From Thozetella sp. PMI_491 (taxonomy: Eukaryota > Ascomycota > Sordariomycetes > Chaetosphaeriales > Chaetosphaeriaceae): DNA of 64,000 bases. The translations under genes were made by a program, and so were the position numbers. The stretch covers positions 166,224 through 230,223 of the forward strand of contig MU270104.1 of assembly GCA_021432635.1 (NCBI GenBank), written 5' to 3'. The notes below the pieces were generated by a model, which made no database searches, had not been told where the DNA came from, and worked only from the letters and a program-made list of their open reading frames with translations. Positions 12,474 through 24,126 of the stretch are shown here, in pieces; within the stretch, counting starts at the first letter, position 1; each line of letters starts with the position of its first letter.

Positions 12474-13797
12474 CTAAGTACCACTAACCACCAACCGCTC
12501 CATGCCTTCTTGGGTACTCTCGACAGCCTCAGCAAAATCATTCTCAACAGTGGTTCTCTGGTCTGATTCGTCTTGGGCATCCTCGTCGTCCTCGTCACTC
12601 TCATAGTCGTAGCCATCATCGCTTCTATCTTCGTTATCGCCACTGCGATCTCCATCGCCCTTCGACACTTCTTGTTGTTGGATCGCCGCCTCGAGATCCT
12701 TTGCCATCTTCTTCGTGAAGCCGGATGCTTCTGCCGTGGCATCAAGCCTCCGGGCACCATCTTTTCCAACCATCTTCTTGGCCTCTTTGAAGAATGGCCC
12801 TGGCTGTGTCGCCTGAAAGTGGAACCGTCTCTCGAAGAAGCGCTTGATACAGTTGACGTCGCGGTCAAAGTACATCTCGGCGTTCTGGTGCTCCATGGAG
12901 ACCATTTGAGGGAAGTCGATAACAACCGGGGTCAGTATGACCATGTCTTTTCCCTCGCCATCATCGGCTTCTGATGCAATCTTTTCCTCCTTGATCAGGA
13001 TATTGAACTCGTTGAAATCACCGTGAATTAGGCCATGCTTGGCCAAGCGTAAGATCAGAGAAATCAGATCAGCATACAAACCGGCCGGATCTGGTACATC
13101 ACTAATTTGCCGGAGGGGAAATGCGTCGATGAAGGCCATAACGATGGTGTGTCTGCTCTGCGCCAATGGATCGGGCACTGGGAAGCCCTCTTCTTTAAGA
13201 GCCTTCATGAAGGCAAACTCTTTCATCGCGGCGAGCCGAGAGAGATACATCCAAGACCCCACCGATTGATTCTTCTTGAGGTAGTCTCGCTTGCTTTTGA
13301 CTGTACGGAACGAGATACGGCCGAGGCGGTGGATCTTGAGTACGCGTTGGGTGCCGCGCTCGTCGGCGACCATCATGATGTCGCTCTCCTTCCCAACTCC
13401 GATTCGGCTGCCAACACTGTAGACATCCTTCCGGGTCGCATACGTATGGAGGGCCAGGTAGTCGTAGCCGCCATAGGTCAGGCGGTACCCGTCGTACCGC
13501 GCCTCCTTCATGCGGGCTATGAGGCCAGCCTTGGCGAGGTTGGAAATGCTGCGGTGTACGCCACTGGCACCACCGCGTAGGCGGGAGAGCTTCTCTATTA
13601 GAGGAGTCGGGACGAGCTCGTGATTCTTGCTGCCGGTCTCGACCTGAGACGCCATAATACGTTAGAATTCGGGCATCCTAGAGCAAGGGGCAGCGAGGGG
13701 CAGCGAGGGGCCGAGTGGAGGGGGAGGTACGAACTGCTGTGAGAACTCTCCAGTCTTCAGACGCCAGGTGGCGCATGGACTTGGTGTCCAACTTCAT
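12474..13797 (-). CDS. rio2: RIO2 atypical serine kinase/ATPase
   Basis: RIO2 acts in cytoplasmic maturation of the pre-40S ribosome. Exon 1 is 13797-13735 (21 codons, MKLDTKSMRHLASEDW...), exon 2 is 13643-12474; the protein is 410 residues, normal for the family. The first exon is recognised from the near-invariant RIO2 N-terminus. The join uses a GTTCGT donor and CAG acceptor and restores TAVETGSKNHE. A winged-helix domain (about 9-85) precedes the RIO kinase fold. The fold has the P-loop GVGKESDI (103-110), the catalytic loop HGDFNEFN (228-235, Asp230) and the metal-binding IDFPQ (263-267, Asp264). The C-terminus is acidic (EDDEDAQDE). It is divergent from RPN1 with a 529 bp shared upstream region. 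The intron carries a short GGGGCAGCGAG tandem repeat. Confidence 0.97.
13688..13711. repeat. Two-copy tandem repeat in RIO2 intron
   Basis: The unit GGGCAGCGAG is repeated twice and followed by a partial copy, inside the single RIO2 intron (13734-13644). It is too short to carry an obvious function. Confidence 0.6.
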
Positions 13798-14326
13798 GGT
13801 GACTCGAGTCGCACGGTAGCGATACTGTGGGTGGTGCAGTCGGTCCGGACGAGGTCGCTCGTGTCTATCCCATACAGCGAAGGCTGCTTCCACCCCACCA
13901 AACTTTGTCGTCGAAAAAAGCTCGATAAGATGGTTAAGATAAGATTAGATCTTTTTGACAAGGTCACGGGGAAAGCTGTTGCTGGGGGTCCGGCAATTGG
14001 GGGTGGGGTTAGCTTTGAGGTGTGGCTTTAGGGAGTGAGCTGAGCCTCGCATGCTCCGTGCTCAGCTAGGCGGCAAAGCCTCGCGTAACCAGTGGAAGCT
14101 GCGAGCATTGCTAGTTTACAAACTGAGGGCCCGGGCCATCCTGATCACCTCAACAAAGCATCCAACCGCAATTCCCCACGACACACCCCATCTTGGGCAT
14201 TGAAGATATCTCTCGAGCTGACCCTTTTGTTTCTCCGCGACGGCCTGAGCATAACCCGGCTTTTATTTCCGCCCTTTCCTTCCTGCGACCGAAAGTAGCC
14301 TCTAGCTACCTGACCGACCTCCGACC
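13798..14326. promoter_or_regulatory. Bidirectional RIO2/RPN1 promoter
   Basis: Two essential genes, RIO2 (-) and RPN1 (+), fire outward from these 529 bp, so both promoters must lie here. The + strand holds GGCGGCAAA at 14069-14077. This is one base from the yeast proteasome-associated control element GGTGGCAAA, which is bound by Rpn4 in Saccharomyces. Whether this fungus uses that element is unknown; a nine-base near-match can occur by chance. Confidence 0.45.
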
Positions 14327-17289
14327 ATGGCGCAAGACAGCGACCTGTCCAAGGCTGCCGACAAGGGCAAGGGGAAGGCCGTGGAGGGCGCACAGAAGCC
14401 CGAAGAGGTCCAGAAAGACAAGGACGGAAAGCCAATCGTAAACGGCAAGAAGGAGGACGAGAAGGACGAGTGTTTGTTTCCCCCCTCCCGGCGTTGCTCA
14501 TCTCGTCGATGCTTGCTAACTCCTACACTCCCGTCCAGCTGCGGAAGAACTCAGCGAGGAGGATCAGCAGCTCAAGACTGACCTGGAGACGCTGGTTGAG
14601 CGACTCACAGTATGTGGCGCCTTCCGTTCGGTGGCGTCGGAATAGATCGCTGATGCTCTCTTCTCCTAGGAATCCGATGCATCCCTCTACAAGCCCGCCT
14701 TGGAGGCGATGAAGAACTTCATCAAGACCTCGACATCCTCCATGACCGCAGTACCGAAACCCCTCAAATTCCTGCGGCCACACTACGAGGCCTTGACACA
14801 GCTGTACGAGGACTGGCCTCAGGGCGACAACAGGACGTCTCTTGCCGATGTGCTGTCCGTCATCGGCATGACCTTCTCGGATGAGGACCGGCAAGATACC
14901 CTCAAGTATCGGTTGCTCGCACGCTCCGAAGACAAATCTGACGACAAATCCGAGGACATCAGCTCCTGGGGCCACGAATACGTCAGGCACCTGGCTTTGG
15001 AGATCGGGGAGGTCTATGGGAAGCGCGTGGCAACCGACGAGTCGACTGAAGACCTGGTCAAGCTCGCCCGGACACTCGTGCCCCTCTTCCTAAAGAGCAA
15101 CGCCGAGGCCGACGCGGTGGATCTGATGAGTGAGTTAGAGATTATTGACGAGCTGCCAGGGCTCGTCGACGATAACACGTACGCCCGTGTCTGCCTGTAC
15201 ATGGTGTCGATGGTCAACCTCCTCACATACCCCGACAATGAGCAATTCCTCCGCGTGGCTCACGACATCTACAAGAAGTGGGGCCAGGATACCCAGGCCA
15301 TGGTCTTGGCCATCAGGCTGAACGACTTTGATCTAATCAAGGCCGACTTCAACGACGCTCAAGACCCGGCTCTGAAGAAGCAGCTTGGTTTTCTCATTGG
15401 CCGCCAGAGGATATGGCTGGACCACCCCCGGGAGACCCCCGAGGACGAAGAGATCTCTGATTCGCTCTGGAACGTAAAGCTCTCAGAGCACTTCAAATCT
15501 CTCGGGAAGGAGCTCAACATCCTGGACCCCAAGACCCCCGAGGACATCTACAAGAGCCACCTTGAAAGCAACCGCGTGGCCGGCATGACCAACCTCGACT
15601 CGTCCCGGCACAACCTGGCTGCGGCGTTCGTCAACGCCTTTGTCAACGCCGGCTTCGGCAACGATAAGCTCATGCTCGTCGAGAAGGACAAGGAGAGCTG
15701 GGTGTGGAAGACCAAGGACGAGGGCATGACCTCCACTGTCGCCTCGATCGGCTCGCTTCTCTTGTGGGACATCGAGACCGGTCTAGACCTGATCGACAAG
15801 TACACGTACGTGGAGGAGGAGCAAATCCAGGCCGGTGCATTCCTGGCCATTGGGATCATGAACTCGGGGGTGCGGCTCGATTCAGACCCATCAATGGCAC
15901 TGCTAGGGGATGCCGACAAGTTGCACCACAAGAACCCCCTGATCAGAACTGCGTGCATAATGGGCCTCGGTCTGTCGTACGCGGGCTCCAACAAAGAGGA
16001 GCTGCTGGACATATTGCTCCCCATTATCGCCGATGCCTCCCAGGACATGCAGATCTCCGCCATGGCCGCTCTAGCATGCGGCTTGATCTTTGTGGGCTCT
16101 TCGCACCCTGAGGTCAGCGAGGCGATTGTCACCACCCTACTCGATGACGAGCGGAAGAACCAGTTGACGGACAAGTGGACCCGCTTCCTGGCCCTGGGCC
16201 TGGGCCTGCTTTTCTTCGGCCGGCAGGAAGAGGTCGACGTAATCTTGGAGACGCTTAAGGCCGTCGAGCACCCGATGGCCAAGCCTACGGCGATCCTTGC
16301 TGAGATATGCGCCTGGGCAGGCACCGGTGCCGTCCTCAAGATTCAGGAGCTGCTTCACATCTGCAACGAGCACATGGAGGAATCCGAGGAGAAGAAGGGA
16401 GACGAGCTCCTGCAAGCCTACGCCGTCCTCGGAATTGGCCTCATCGCTATGGGTGAGGATGTCGGCCAGGAGATGGTTCTACGGCAGTTCGGTCACCTGA
16501 TGCACTACGGCGAGCCCAACATTCGCCGTGCTGTACCCCTAGCCATGGGTCTCATCAGTCCTTCCAACCCCCAGATGAAGGTGTACGACACGCTCTCGCG
16601 ATACAGTCACGACAACGACAACGACGTGGCTCTTAATGCCATCTTTGCTATGGGTCTCGTCGGCGCGGGCACCAACAATGCGCGCCTGGCGCAGCTGCTC
16701 CGCCAGCTAGCGAGCTACTACCACCGTGACCAGGACTCACTCTTCATGGTGCGCATCGCGCAAGGCCTGCTGCACATGGGCAAGGGCACCTTGTCCATCA
16801 GCCCTTTCCACACGGACCGCCAGATCCTGTCACGCGTGTCGGCCGCCGGCCTGCTGACGGTGCTGATCGCCATGATCGACGCCAAGCAGTTCATTGCGAG
16901 CAACCACCACTACCTCCTGTACTTCCTGGTCACCGCCATGCATCCCCGCTTCCTCGTCACCCTAGATGAGAACCTCAAACCGCTCACCGTCAACGTGCGC
17001 GTTGGCCAGGCGGTCGACGTCGTCGGACAGGCCGGTCGGCCCAAGACCATCACCGGCTGGCAGACGCAGAGCACGCCGGTCCTGCTCGCCCATGGCGATC
17101 GCGCCGAGCTTGAGGACGAGGAGTACATTAGCCTGAGCAGCACGCTCGAAGGCCTGGTCATTCTGCGCAAGGTATGCATCCCAAACCTCACTCTGAACCC
17201 CCCTCCCCCCCTTTTTGGGGGGAGGGGGTGGAGCCACTCTAGCGTGCTGACAACGACCCTAGAACCCGGACTGGGATAGCGGCAAATAG
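14327..17289 (+). CDS. rpn1: 26S proteasome regulatory subunit RPN1
   Basis: RPN1 (PSMD2) is the largest non-ATPase scaffold of the 19S base; it docks ubiquitin receptors and Ubp6. Exons are 14327-14471, 14539-14609, 14670-17171 and 17263-17289, giving 914 residues, the usual size. The N-terminus is lysine/glutamate-rich and charged. The core consists of helical PC (proteasome/cyclosome) repeats, seen in segments such as GLSYAGSNKEELLDILLP and MGLVGAGTNNARLAQLLRQ. The C-terminal signature includes LLHMGKGTLSISPFHTDRQ and ends RKNPDWDSGK. The last eight residues come from a 27-nt terminal exon whose intron has a CTGAC branch site. ATG 14327 is the first in frame after the short CT-rich leader. 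A 263-codon frame on the opposite strand (15548-16339) is a codon-bias shadow. Confidence 0.97.
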
Positions 17290-18138
17290 ACTGGGTAGTA
17301 GCGAATCCAGTATCAAAGGGTGCGCGTGAGAATCAGACGTCACTTGGGACCGGCACGGAGAGAATGTGTAAGGACGGAGGCTCACAAGGCTCAACCAAAA
17401 GCGTCCCTGTACAATACAATAATCCATCTCGCAACCAACCCACACTTAGGATTGAGCTCGGGTGGAAGAAAGCTCGAGCTGCTACCTATGTGCTAGTTGC
17501 TGTTTATTTTAGTAGGCAATAGACGATGAGGATTGATATTTTAGCTACCAGTATCTCCGAGGGGAGTACCAACATCAGGACATCAGGAGCTCGACTAGAC
17601 GAGCGCCATTAGCACAACGGGTGCACAAAGGTTACTCATCGTCTATAATTAGTGCCCTGTTCCAACGCTATCAAGTTCAGAGTAAGGATCCGGCCCTCCT
17701 CCATGTAGTCTATAGGATTTCATCACTGCAGCTCAGCCGATGGGGCATCAAGTCACGATTTGACTGCCTCCTTCTGCTGGGCCCCGAATTCAGCGCTCGC
17801 AAAGACCCTGCTCCCTCCTTTCGCTCCATCCAAATCTCCAGATTCTGCCCCACGTGACGCCTGGGAACGCCATGCTCTTTTATCCGATGCTGTGTGTAAA
17901 GCCAGGGCTCTGGCCAGAGCCATGCTCGAGCCAAAACCGTCCAGTCCCTCAACCAAGCCGTATTTAAGCAGGCAGTCGACATGCAGTAGTTTCTGTGTGT
18001 CCCTAAGGTGGCAAAACGCCTCCCCTCCCCCCATTCCTCCCTCTTTCTCTCAGCATGTCCGACCTTCGATCGACACACTACCGATAGGCGAGAGGGAGAG
18101 TATAGCGCTTGTATGAGGGGAGAGTTGCAAACGAGTCT
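17290..18138. other. Convergent 3' intergenic region, RPN1/SEC1
   Basis: The 849 bp between two converging genes holds their 3' UTRs. Open frames around 17710-18116 occur in four registers at once and none resembles a known protein. Nothing else was seen. Confidence 0.55.
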
Positions 18139-20678
18139 CTACTTTCTCTTGCCAAACAGGCCACGCTTCTTCTTTTTCTCCTCCGGCGGAGGCGACGGCG
18201 TCGCAACTGGTGCAGCTGGCGAAGGATAGTCGATGCCACCACCGCCACCGTTCATCGGCCGTGGCCCGCTATTCAGGGTCATGGCACCCATGGCACCCAC
18301 TGGCGGGCGGGGTCCGCCGCTCGACATGCCCATCTGACCTGGTGCCCCGGGCGGGCGTCGCTGGCCACTCGCACCCATGGGAGGGCCGGTCCTCGCTGAT
18401 CCGGCGCCAGGAGCCGGACCAGAAGACATGGGAGGAGCCGGGCGCTCCCGCTCGAAGAGGTGAGCTGGGGCTCTTGGCTTAGGCCTCTCCATTGGCAGGT
18501 CAAGCCGCCTCTTGTCGGCGCTGAGGTCCCCTACTTGACGCAGGAATAAGGCGGGCGTGAGCATGTGGCTAGTGGCCAGAAATACGTCCTTGCTGTTTTC
18601 GGCGGAGACTTCATAACAGCTCCGGGACTCGGAGTAGGTGGCACCACCGGCCATGAAGACAATGATGCGCTGCCGATTCTCAACTTGGCGTCGGCCCGCA
18701 CCGGCCCACCGGGGTTTGGCAGCCCGCAGTGATCCCTGTGTCGACAAGCTATCTTCGTTGGGGTCCATAGGTGGCTTGACATAGGGGAAAATGGTCTGGT
18801 CCAGGGTGCCACGGCAGAGCTCCTCTAACATATGCTTGAGGTTGGGCTGGAAGCGAGAAAGTGCGTACTCTTCGTTGGCCTGCAAGTTCTTGGTGTTGAG
18901 GGGAAAGAGCGGTGGCGGAGCAGCGCGGAAGTCCTTTAGATTATGGGTGGTTTGGGCGCCCAGAAGCTCGAGATTGGTGATGATCTCGCCATCGGATGGC
19001 GGGAGGGACGAATGAGCCAGGAGGCGCTTGATATCTTCCAATATCACACCATCCCGGAAAATGATGTACGCGATGATCAGGCGCAATCTGTCCGAGGGCG
19101 GGATGGCCTCATCATCAAGCAACCTCACGACCTGGTCCAGAACGTGCTTCGGCTTCTTGAAGTCCTCGTCAAGTCCCGTCGCCAATGTCTGCTCGATCGA
19201 AGCAATGTCCGGCAGCTTGTGATTCTGAAAGACATTCATCGATTCCTGCGCTATAGTGAGGTGCAGAGAATAGGCTTCCTTCATCTCTTGGAACTGAGGC
19301 AAGCCCGCCAGCATGTCCTTGATGGCATTCAAGCTCGTTGTGTCCTGGTTCTGGTCTGTGAAGTTGGGGTTCTGATCTAAGAACTTCTGGAAGTCGCCCA
19401 TCAACTTCTCGATAGTGTCCTTCATGTGCCTGTGCCGGTTGTCAATCCAAACCGTATCCTTCTCCGTGAGCTCCATGTCCTTTTCTTCGGCGGTATCCGT
19501 CCCCTCGTTGATGGTCATGTGGTACGTGACCTTTTCGCCCTCCTTGATCGGTAGCAGGTCGTGGGCCATGGCTTGGTAGGTGAATTCGTGGACTATAGGT
19601 GCCATCAGGTCCATAGATCGGTCCGTGATCACAAGGATTCCCGTCGGTCTTGAAGTTGGAGGCGGAAAGTTCGGGTTCCACTGAGCGTACTTGTCCAGCT
19701 CTTCCTGCACGAATCGTGCAAGGTGAGAGGCCAACACGCTAGCCTCGTGTAAGGGGCTCTTGGGACGGTAGTATCTGACCTTGGGATATTCGCCCAGGGT
19801 TACGCATATGTCGGAGATCTGACTCCTATTAGCCCATAGGTCCTCCCTGTTTCCTTCGGGGGTTGACTGTGCTAGTCATACCTTTTGGGCCAAAACCTGC
19901 AGGTGCTCCCGGACCAGATGGTTGCATGCGGGGTGGTATAACACCGGGAAGCTCCATGGATCCCTGAAGGTGATCAGGTGTGACTCGCGGGGGAAGAAGT
20001 CGATTGACAAGGTCTCGAAGCCTAGTTGGTTCGTAGTTAGCTCTTGAGGCCACTCATCCTAATGGTAGTGTTAGTAGGGGGGCCCGACCGGCAATCTGCT
20101 GCTGAGCAAGTGGCGAGCTGTCAATGCGTCGGCGCAACGACGGTTCCAGGACAGCTGTCCAAACCAGGAAGGACTTTTTGTACCGTCTGCGCTCGATGTC
20201 GGCCAGGAAACAGTCGACAATGTGGGGTTGCGGCGATAAGAGGTAGATTGCATCCATGCTGGGATTCATCTCCCTCTTCTCCTCGATCATCTCGATATCT
20301 ATGGGATTTTCAGCGCTTGGCCTAGCTGCAGGCAGCAGCGACGCGGAGAAGGGAGAGACACCGTACTGGCAATGTTCTGGTTGAGAATATCATCTTCCTT
20401 GACAACATTGTCGACGATCTTTTTAGAGTGTTCGTCGATGACAAGGACCTTCCACTGTCATCGGGGAAGACGGGGTGGTTAGCAGCGGCGCATGGGAGGT
20501 GGGCGGCGGGTGCGCAGGGAGGTCGGGCAGCCTTACGTCGCCTTGGGTGATGTGCTTGATGGTATCGATGAGGACTATCTGGGCTGTCAGTCGGAAAGGG
20601 GGAGAGGTCTTGGGCATTCGCTCGGTGGGAGCCGGGGTGCGTACTTTCGTGCTGCTCCTGGAGCGCAGAGACAGCCAT
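18139..20678 (-). CDS. sec1: Sec1/Munc18 protein of exocytosis
   Basis: Sec1 binds assembled plasma-membrane SNARE complexes and drives vesicle fusion at sites of polarized growth. I read six exons: 20678-20645, 20583-20537, 20454-20367, 20298-20089, 20021-19882 and 19818-18139 (732 residues). Diagnostic segments are GDWKVLVIDEHSK, EEKREMNPSMDAIYLLSPQP, IDFFPRESHLITFRDPWSFP, VLAQKISDICVTLGEYPKVRY, ILVITDRSMDLMAP and the C-terminal FMAGGATYSESRSCYE. The intron-4 acceptor at 20022 is preferred over a nearer AG because it restores QIAGFETLSIDFF. The first junction (20645/20583) is the least certain. After about residue 630 comes a Pro/Gly/Met-rich, probably disordered tail ending in a basic patch (KKKKRGLFGKRK), which could touch acidic lipids. 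The gene is convergent with RPN1. Confidence 0.95.
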
Positions 20679-21062
20679 CTTGGCGGCGGCGGCGATACGT
20701 CACGCGCGACTGTGGCCAGCGGCTGGCGGCGGGAAGCTCGACTAGGTCGGGGATCTACAGCTCGTGGCTCTGCTCTGCCCAATTTTCTACGCCGGCTCTC
20801 GGAGCTCGCTCGGGGTGCACAAGACAGCGGTCGTGGAACGCGTTCGATCGATTGACGCTATGGGGGAAGGTGGGAGAGCTTTCCAGTCCGTTTCGTTTCA
20901 GTGTTCAAGTGGTTGTCGAGTAGATCTGTATATTGTGTTGGAGGTCTTGGCTTGGCGGGGTTTCAGAGCCTCCGGCTCGCATCCTTGCATGCCTGACCAG
21001 CATTCCCCGCCCCGCCGCCGTTTTGCCCGCCGCGAATCGAATCGTGCCATCATCGTGCATGA

Positions 21063-21092
21063 ACCCTAACCCTGCTTCGGTGCAGAACCCTA
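21063..21092 (-). promoter_or_regulatory. Telomere-like AACCCTAA motifs upstream of SEC1
   Basis: The + strand reads AACCCTAACCC at 21062 and AACCCTAACCCC again at 21085, about 385-410 bp upstream of the SEC1 ATG. Such telobox-like motifs occur in promoters of growth-related genes in fungi and plants. Equally, they may be an interstitial telomeric remnant. Function is not shown by sequence. Confidence 0.35.
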
Positions 21093-21128
21093 ACCCCAAG
21101 CTGGGTTAACCGAAGAACGTTCCTTAGC

Positions 21129-21158
21129 TACCTACCTACCTAGGTACCTACCTACCTA
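21129..21158. repeat. TACC/TAGG tetranucleotide block
   Basis: Runs of CTAC and CTAGG form an imperfect tetranucleotide repeat centred on CCTAGGTACC, flanked by CTTAGC and GCTAAG. Short related blocks recur near 62635-62652 and 63580-63590. I recognise this as a common low-complexity pattern in Sordariomycete intergenic DNA. Confidence 0.7.
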
Positions 21159-23416
21159 GCTAAGCAGCTCAGCAGCTCAGGGGTTCAGGGGCTCGCAGGC
21201 AACAACACGCTCAGTCAGCTGCATACCTTAGGTGGACCCATAGGGGAAAGTGCGGAACCCATGTGGAGAGGCAACAATATTTCTTATGACAACCCTGGAA
21301 TCGTTGCGCTGCCAATTTTCTTCCATTTTGGCAGGAACAACCCCAAGGAGCATAAGAGAGGCAGTCTGTGCTCCTGCTAGAGTTAGCTTTCCCAACAAGA
21401 GAAGCCAGCGGCGAGGGAAGGGGTCCCCCCCCCCCCGTTAGACTTGGAACAAGCAAACATCAGACCAGAAAGAGCCAGAAGAGACCTGCTTCGGGCACGG
21501 GCTGCCGGTTGCCGGCTGCATACGAGCTAAATTTCTCACACCGCGCGTCGGCCACTCATGGCCACTCGTCATAAGCCCTGTCCCGGGTTGCGTGCTCGGC
21601 TGCGGCCGGCATCCGTCGCCTCCCTCGGGGGCAGAGCCTTGACCGTATCAGCCAACCCTTCCGGTAATGGAAAGTACGGGATGTCACAGAATCAGACCAT
21701 GATAGGTTTCCTATAAGCTCAATCCTGGATCGTCAAAGCGCTCACTTGGTTCGCCGCCATCGGTTTCTGTACAGCCACTTATCTTCGTAAAGGAGCCATA
21801 CAGCGACGAGAAGTCCCACTTCTTGACCAGATGCGCAGCCTTACGAGGGCACAAGACACAACCCGAAGGGAGTCTAGACCCTGGCTGCGTCCCGAGTCCT
21901 ACCTAGCGGCAGTGCGGCTCGCTCCAAGCTGGTGTAAGCCGCGTTATGCACACACGCCCCCCGCACTCTCTGGTATTACCCTTGTCGTATCGTGCCTAGG
22001 AGACTGCATGTCACTTGCAATCTGCTCCGGACAACCAAGTCCTGGTGGCAACTATTGTCGGCCGCTTGGGTACCGTTCATGGCAGTGCAAGCTCCCAGCC
22101 CTCCGGTCTGGGGTACCGATCCATCCAATCAGGCGAAATCCAGCCAACTGCCGAGCATCCCCTTGCCCTTATATCAGTGCGAATCCGCCTAGCCTATACT
22201 GACGAGACCGCTAGCTCCCATCCATCACGAAGTCGTGTAACCTCGGGATCCTCGAACGTCTAGAGCTCGCATCTGCGCGGTAGCACCTGACGGCGAGCGA
22301 CCAACCTAGCGCGCCTTGCCCAGGCTCGGGGGCGCACTGAGCCACGGGCTGGCGCTTGGGGGGGGGCGGCCCGGCCGGCAGGAGCACCTGCATTTCCGTT
22401 TGCGAACCCGCTTCTGAGGCGCTGGGTAGAGATGCGGTCACATTTGTCACAATTGAAGATTGAAATGGGCAGACGACGCGGGCTGCGGCGCCCCCAACGG
22501 TCAACCTTCGCGATCCTACAGCATCGTAGGCGCTCGGGCGAGCAAGGGGCTATCAACTACGGCTAAACTAGGCAGGTGGGAGAGCTGCTCGGCGCCGGAA
22601 ACAAGACAGGACTTGCGTATGAAGGTCATCGCCGCTGTCCATCACGAGGAGGATCTCTTGCGGCAGGCTTAGACTTCCTTTCCCAGCGCAATGGAGCCGG
22701 GAAGGTCGGAGAGATGACCGACAGTGGCATCCCAGGAAGCGTGCATCGAGAGCTGGCAGGCTACAACTTTAAGCATGTCACGTCGCACCAGGGGTCCCTA
22801 GCATGCACAGGATGACGTCTTTGTCTGCGGGCCCCCAACGGTCAAAAGATGCCACGGTGGCTGTATGACTTTGCTGCACCGCCTGGGAGCCATCGGCACG
22901 GCGGGGGAAAGGAAGGAGGGGGGCCGTACGCCTTCAGCGCATCCCTGCCGGCTGGCAACATACCCTATCTCGACCTGGACATGGGAGCGGGGATAAACTT
23001 GGCGGGTGCCGCACACACGAGGAGAAACCCCAGGAAGGAGAAGGGAGAGCGGAGGGGAGGGGGGAAGGGGGCTGGATGGTCTGCTCGTTAGGCCATGGAA
23101 ACGAAGGGGAGGGAGGTGGTCGTTAGTAAGACGACATTGGAAACAAGCGCCTTGGTGGGGTTCGAATAATCGTCATGCCACCCACCACCACAGACGCCCG
23201 CACACCACACACCGCACAGCTGAAGCTGGAACCAGCAGGCACTCTATTTGGTCTACCCTCGATGCTACGCTTATGACAAACAAAGCTCATTTTAGAAATT
23301 TTAGAAATGGAATCTTGGTCAGGTTCAAGTCGTCAGACGCCGGGGCCAGTAGCAACTGGGTTCCTGGCCAGCGATGCACAAGCGGCCACTGATGCATGTA
23401 AGCAACGCGGCTCACT

Positions 23417-23499
23417 CCGCCGAATCCCGCTCCGATCGGAAAATATGGGCCCTCGAAGCCCGGAGCGGGGACCCATATTCCGGGAGAGCGGGACGGCGG
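23417..23499. repeat. Imperfect inverted repeat (foldback)
   Basis: The left arm (about 23417-23452) and right arm (about 23468-23499) are near reverse complements. Shared blocks, in order, are CCGCCG, TCCCGCTC, CGGAA, TATGGG and CCC, with small indels between them and a loop of about 15 nt. Because of this the two strands encode similar nonsense peptides containing NMGPRS and RGPIF. It could be a decayed miniature inverted-repeat element or a chance hairpin. Confidence 0.6.
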
Positions 23500-23641
23500 G
23501 AATCCGCGTTGGAGCGCAACGAAGCAAGCTACTCTCCCGGAACCAGTTAGTTTAGTACCCATCATCTCACTCACCATTTGTTAAACGGTCCAACGATGTC
23601 GGGCGACGAATCGGAAGCAAGCCCTGGCGTATTGACAACCG

Positions 23642-23659
23642 GAGAGAGAGAGAGAGAGA
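23642..23659. repeat. (GA)n microsatellite
   Basis: Nine uninterrupted GA dinucleotides, followed by an A run, in gene-free DNA. Confidence 0.9.
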
Positions 23660-24126
23660 AAAAGTGGAAGAGCGAAGGACAATAAGGTGCTTCGCATTTT
23701 GAGTCAAATCAGAGCCCGTGTCTCTCTCGCCGTATAGTCCTAAGCTTGCTTATTGCCCTGGACTCGGGCTAGGAGATTGTTTGTCATACGATGCATGCCA
23801 AATAACCTTCGCGAAGGGTGTCTTCTCTCTTCTACAGAATAGTGTCCTTGTTTGCGCAGAGGACGGGCACTGAGGAGTGGTAGGAAGGTTTGGCAGAGCA
23901 AAGTTTGATTGGCCGAGGAGAACGCCTATGCAGTCTTATGTATAGCTAAACATGCAGAGCCGCTGCACTTGCATGTTCGTGTCAAGTCCTTATATACACA
24001 GTTGGCTCTAAACCCATTTCGATCTCACCCATGTCCTGCCCGTGCCCAACATCACCCGCGCTACATCTGCAGGAGCGGCCAAGCTGCTTAGTGGAGTATA
24101 GAGGAGACGGGGCTCGTGGCGCTTAC

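Larger units (their letters stand above)
20679..23400. other. Gene-free region upstream of SEC1
   Basis: The first few hundred bases must hold the SEC1 promoter. Two AACCCTAA-type hexamer pairs lie at 21063-21092 and a TACCTACC block at 21129-21158. The rest holds open frames of 60-140 codons in all registers with no recognisable product. I see no gene. Confidence 0.5.

Noticed and set aside
15548-16339. 263-codon open frame antisense to RPN1
   Set aside because: Same codon-bias effect; serine/arginine-rich nonsense with no family features.
18007-18015. Exact GGTGGCAAA proteasome-type element
   Set aside because: It lies between the 3' ends of two convergent genes, where no promoter is expected; a second copy at 48155 precedes MLH1. 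Both are best read as chance.
23150-23175. GGTTCGAAT string resembling a tRNA T-loop
   Set aside because: No matching T-stem, acceptor stem or A/B box arrangement could be drawn.
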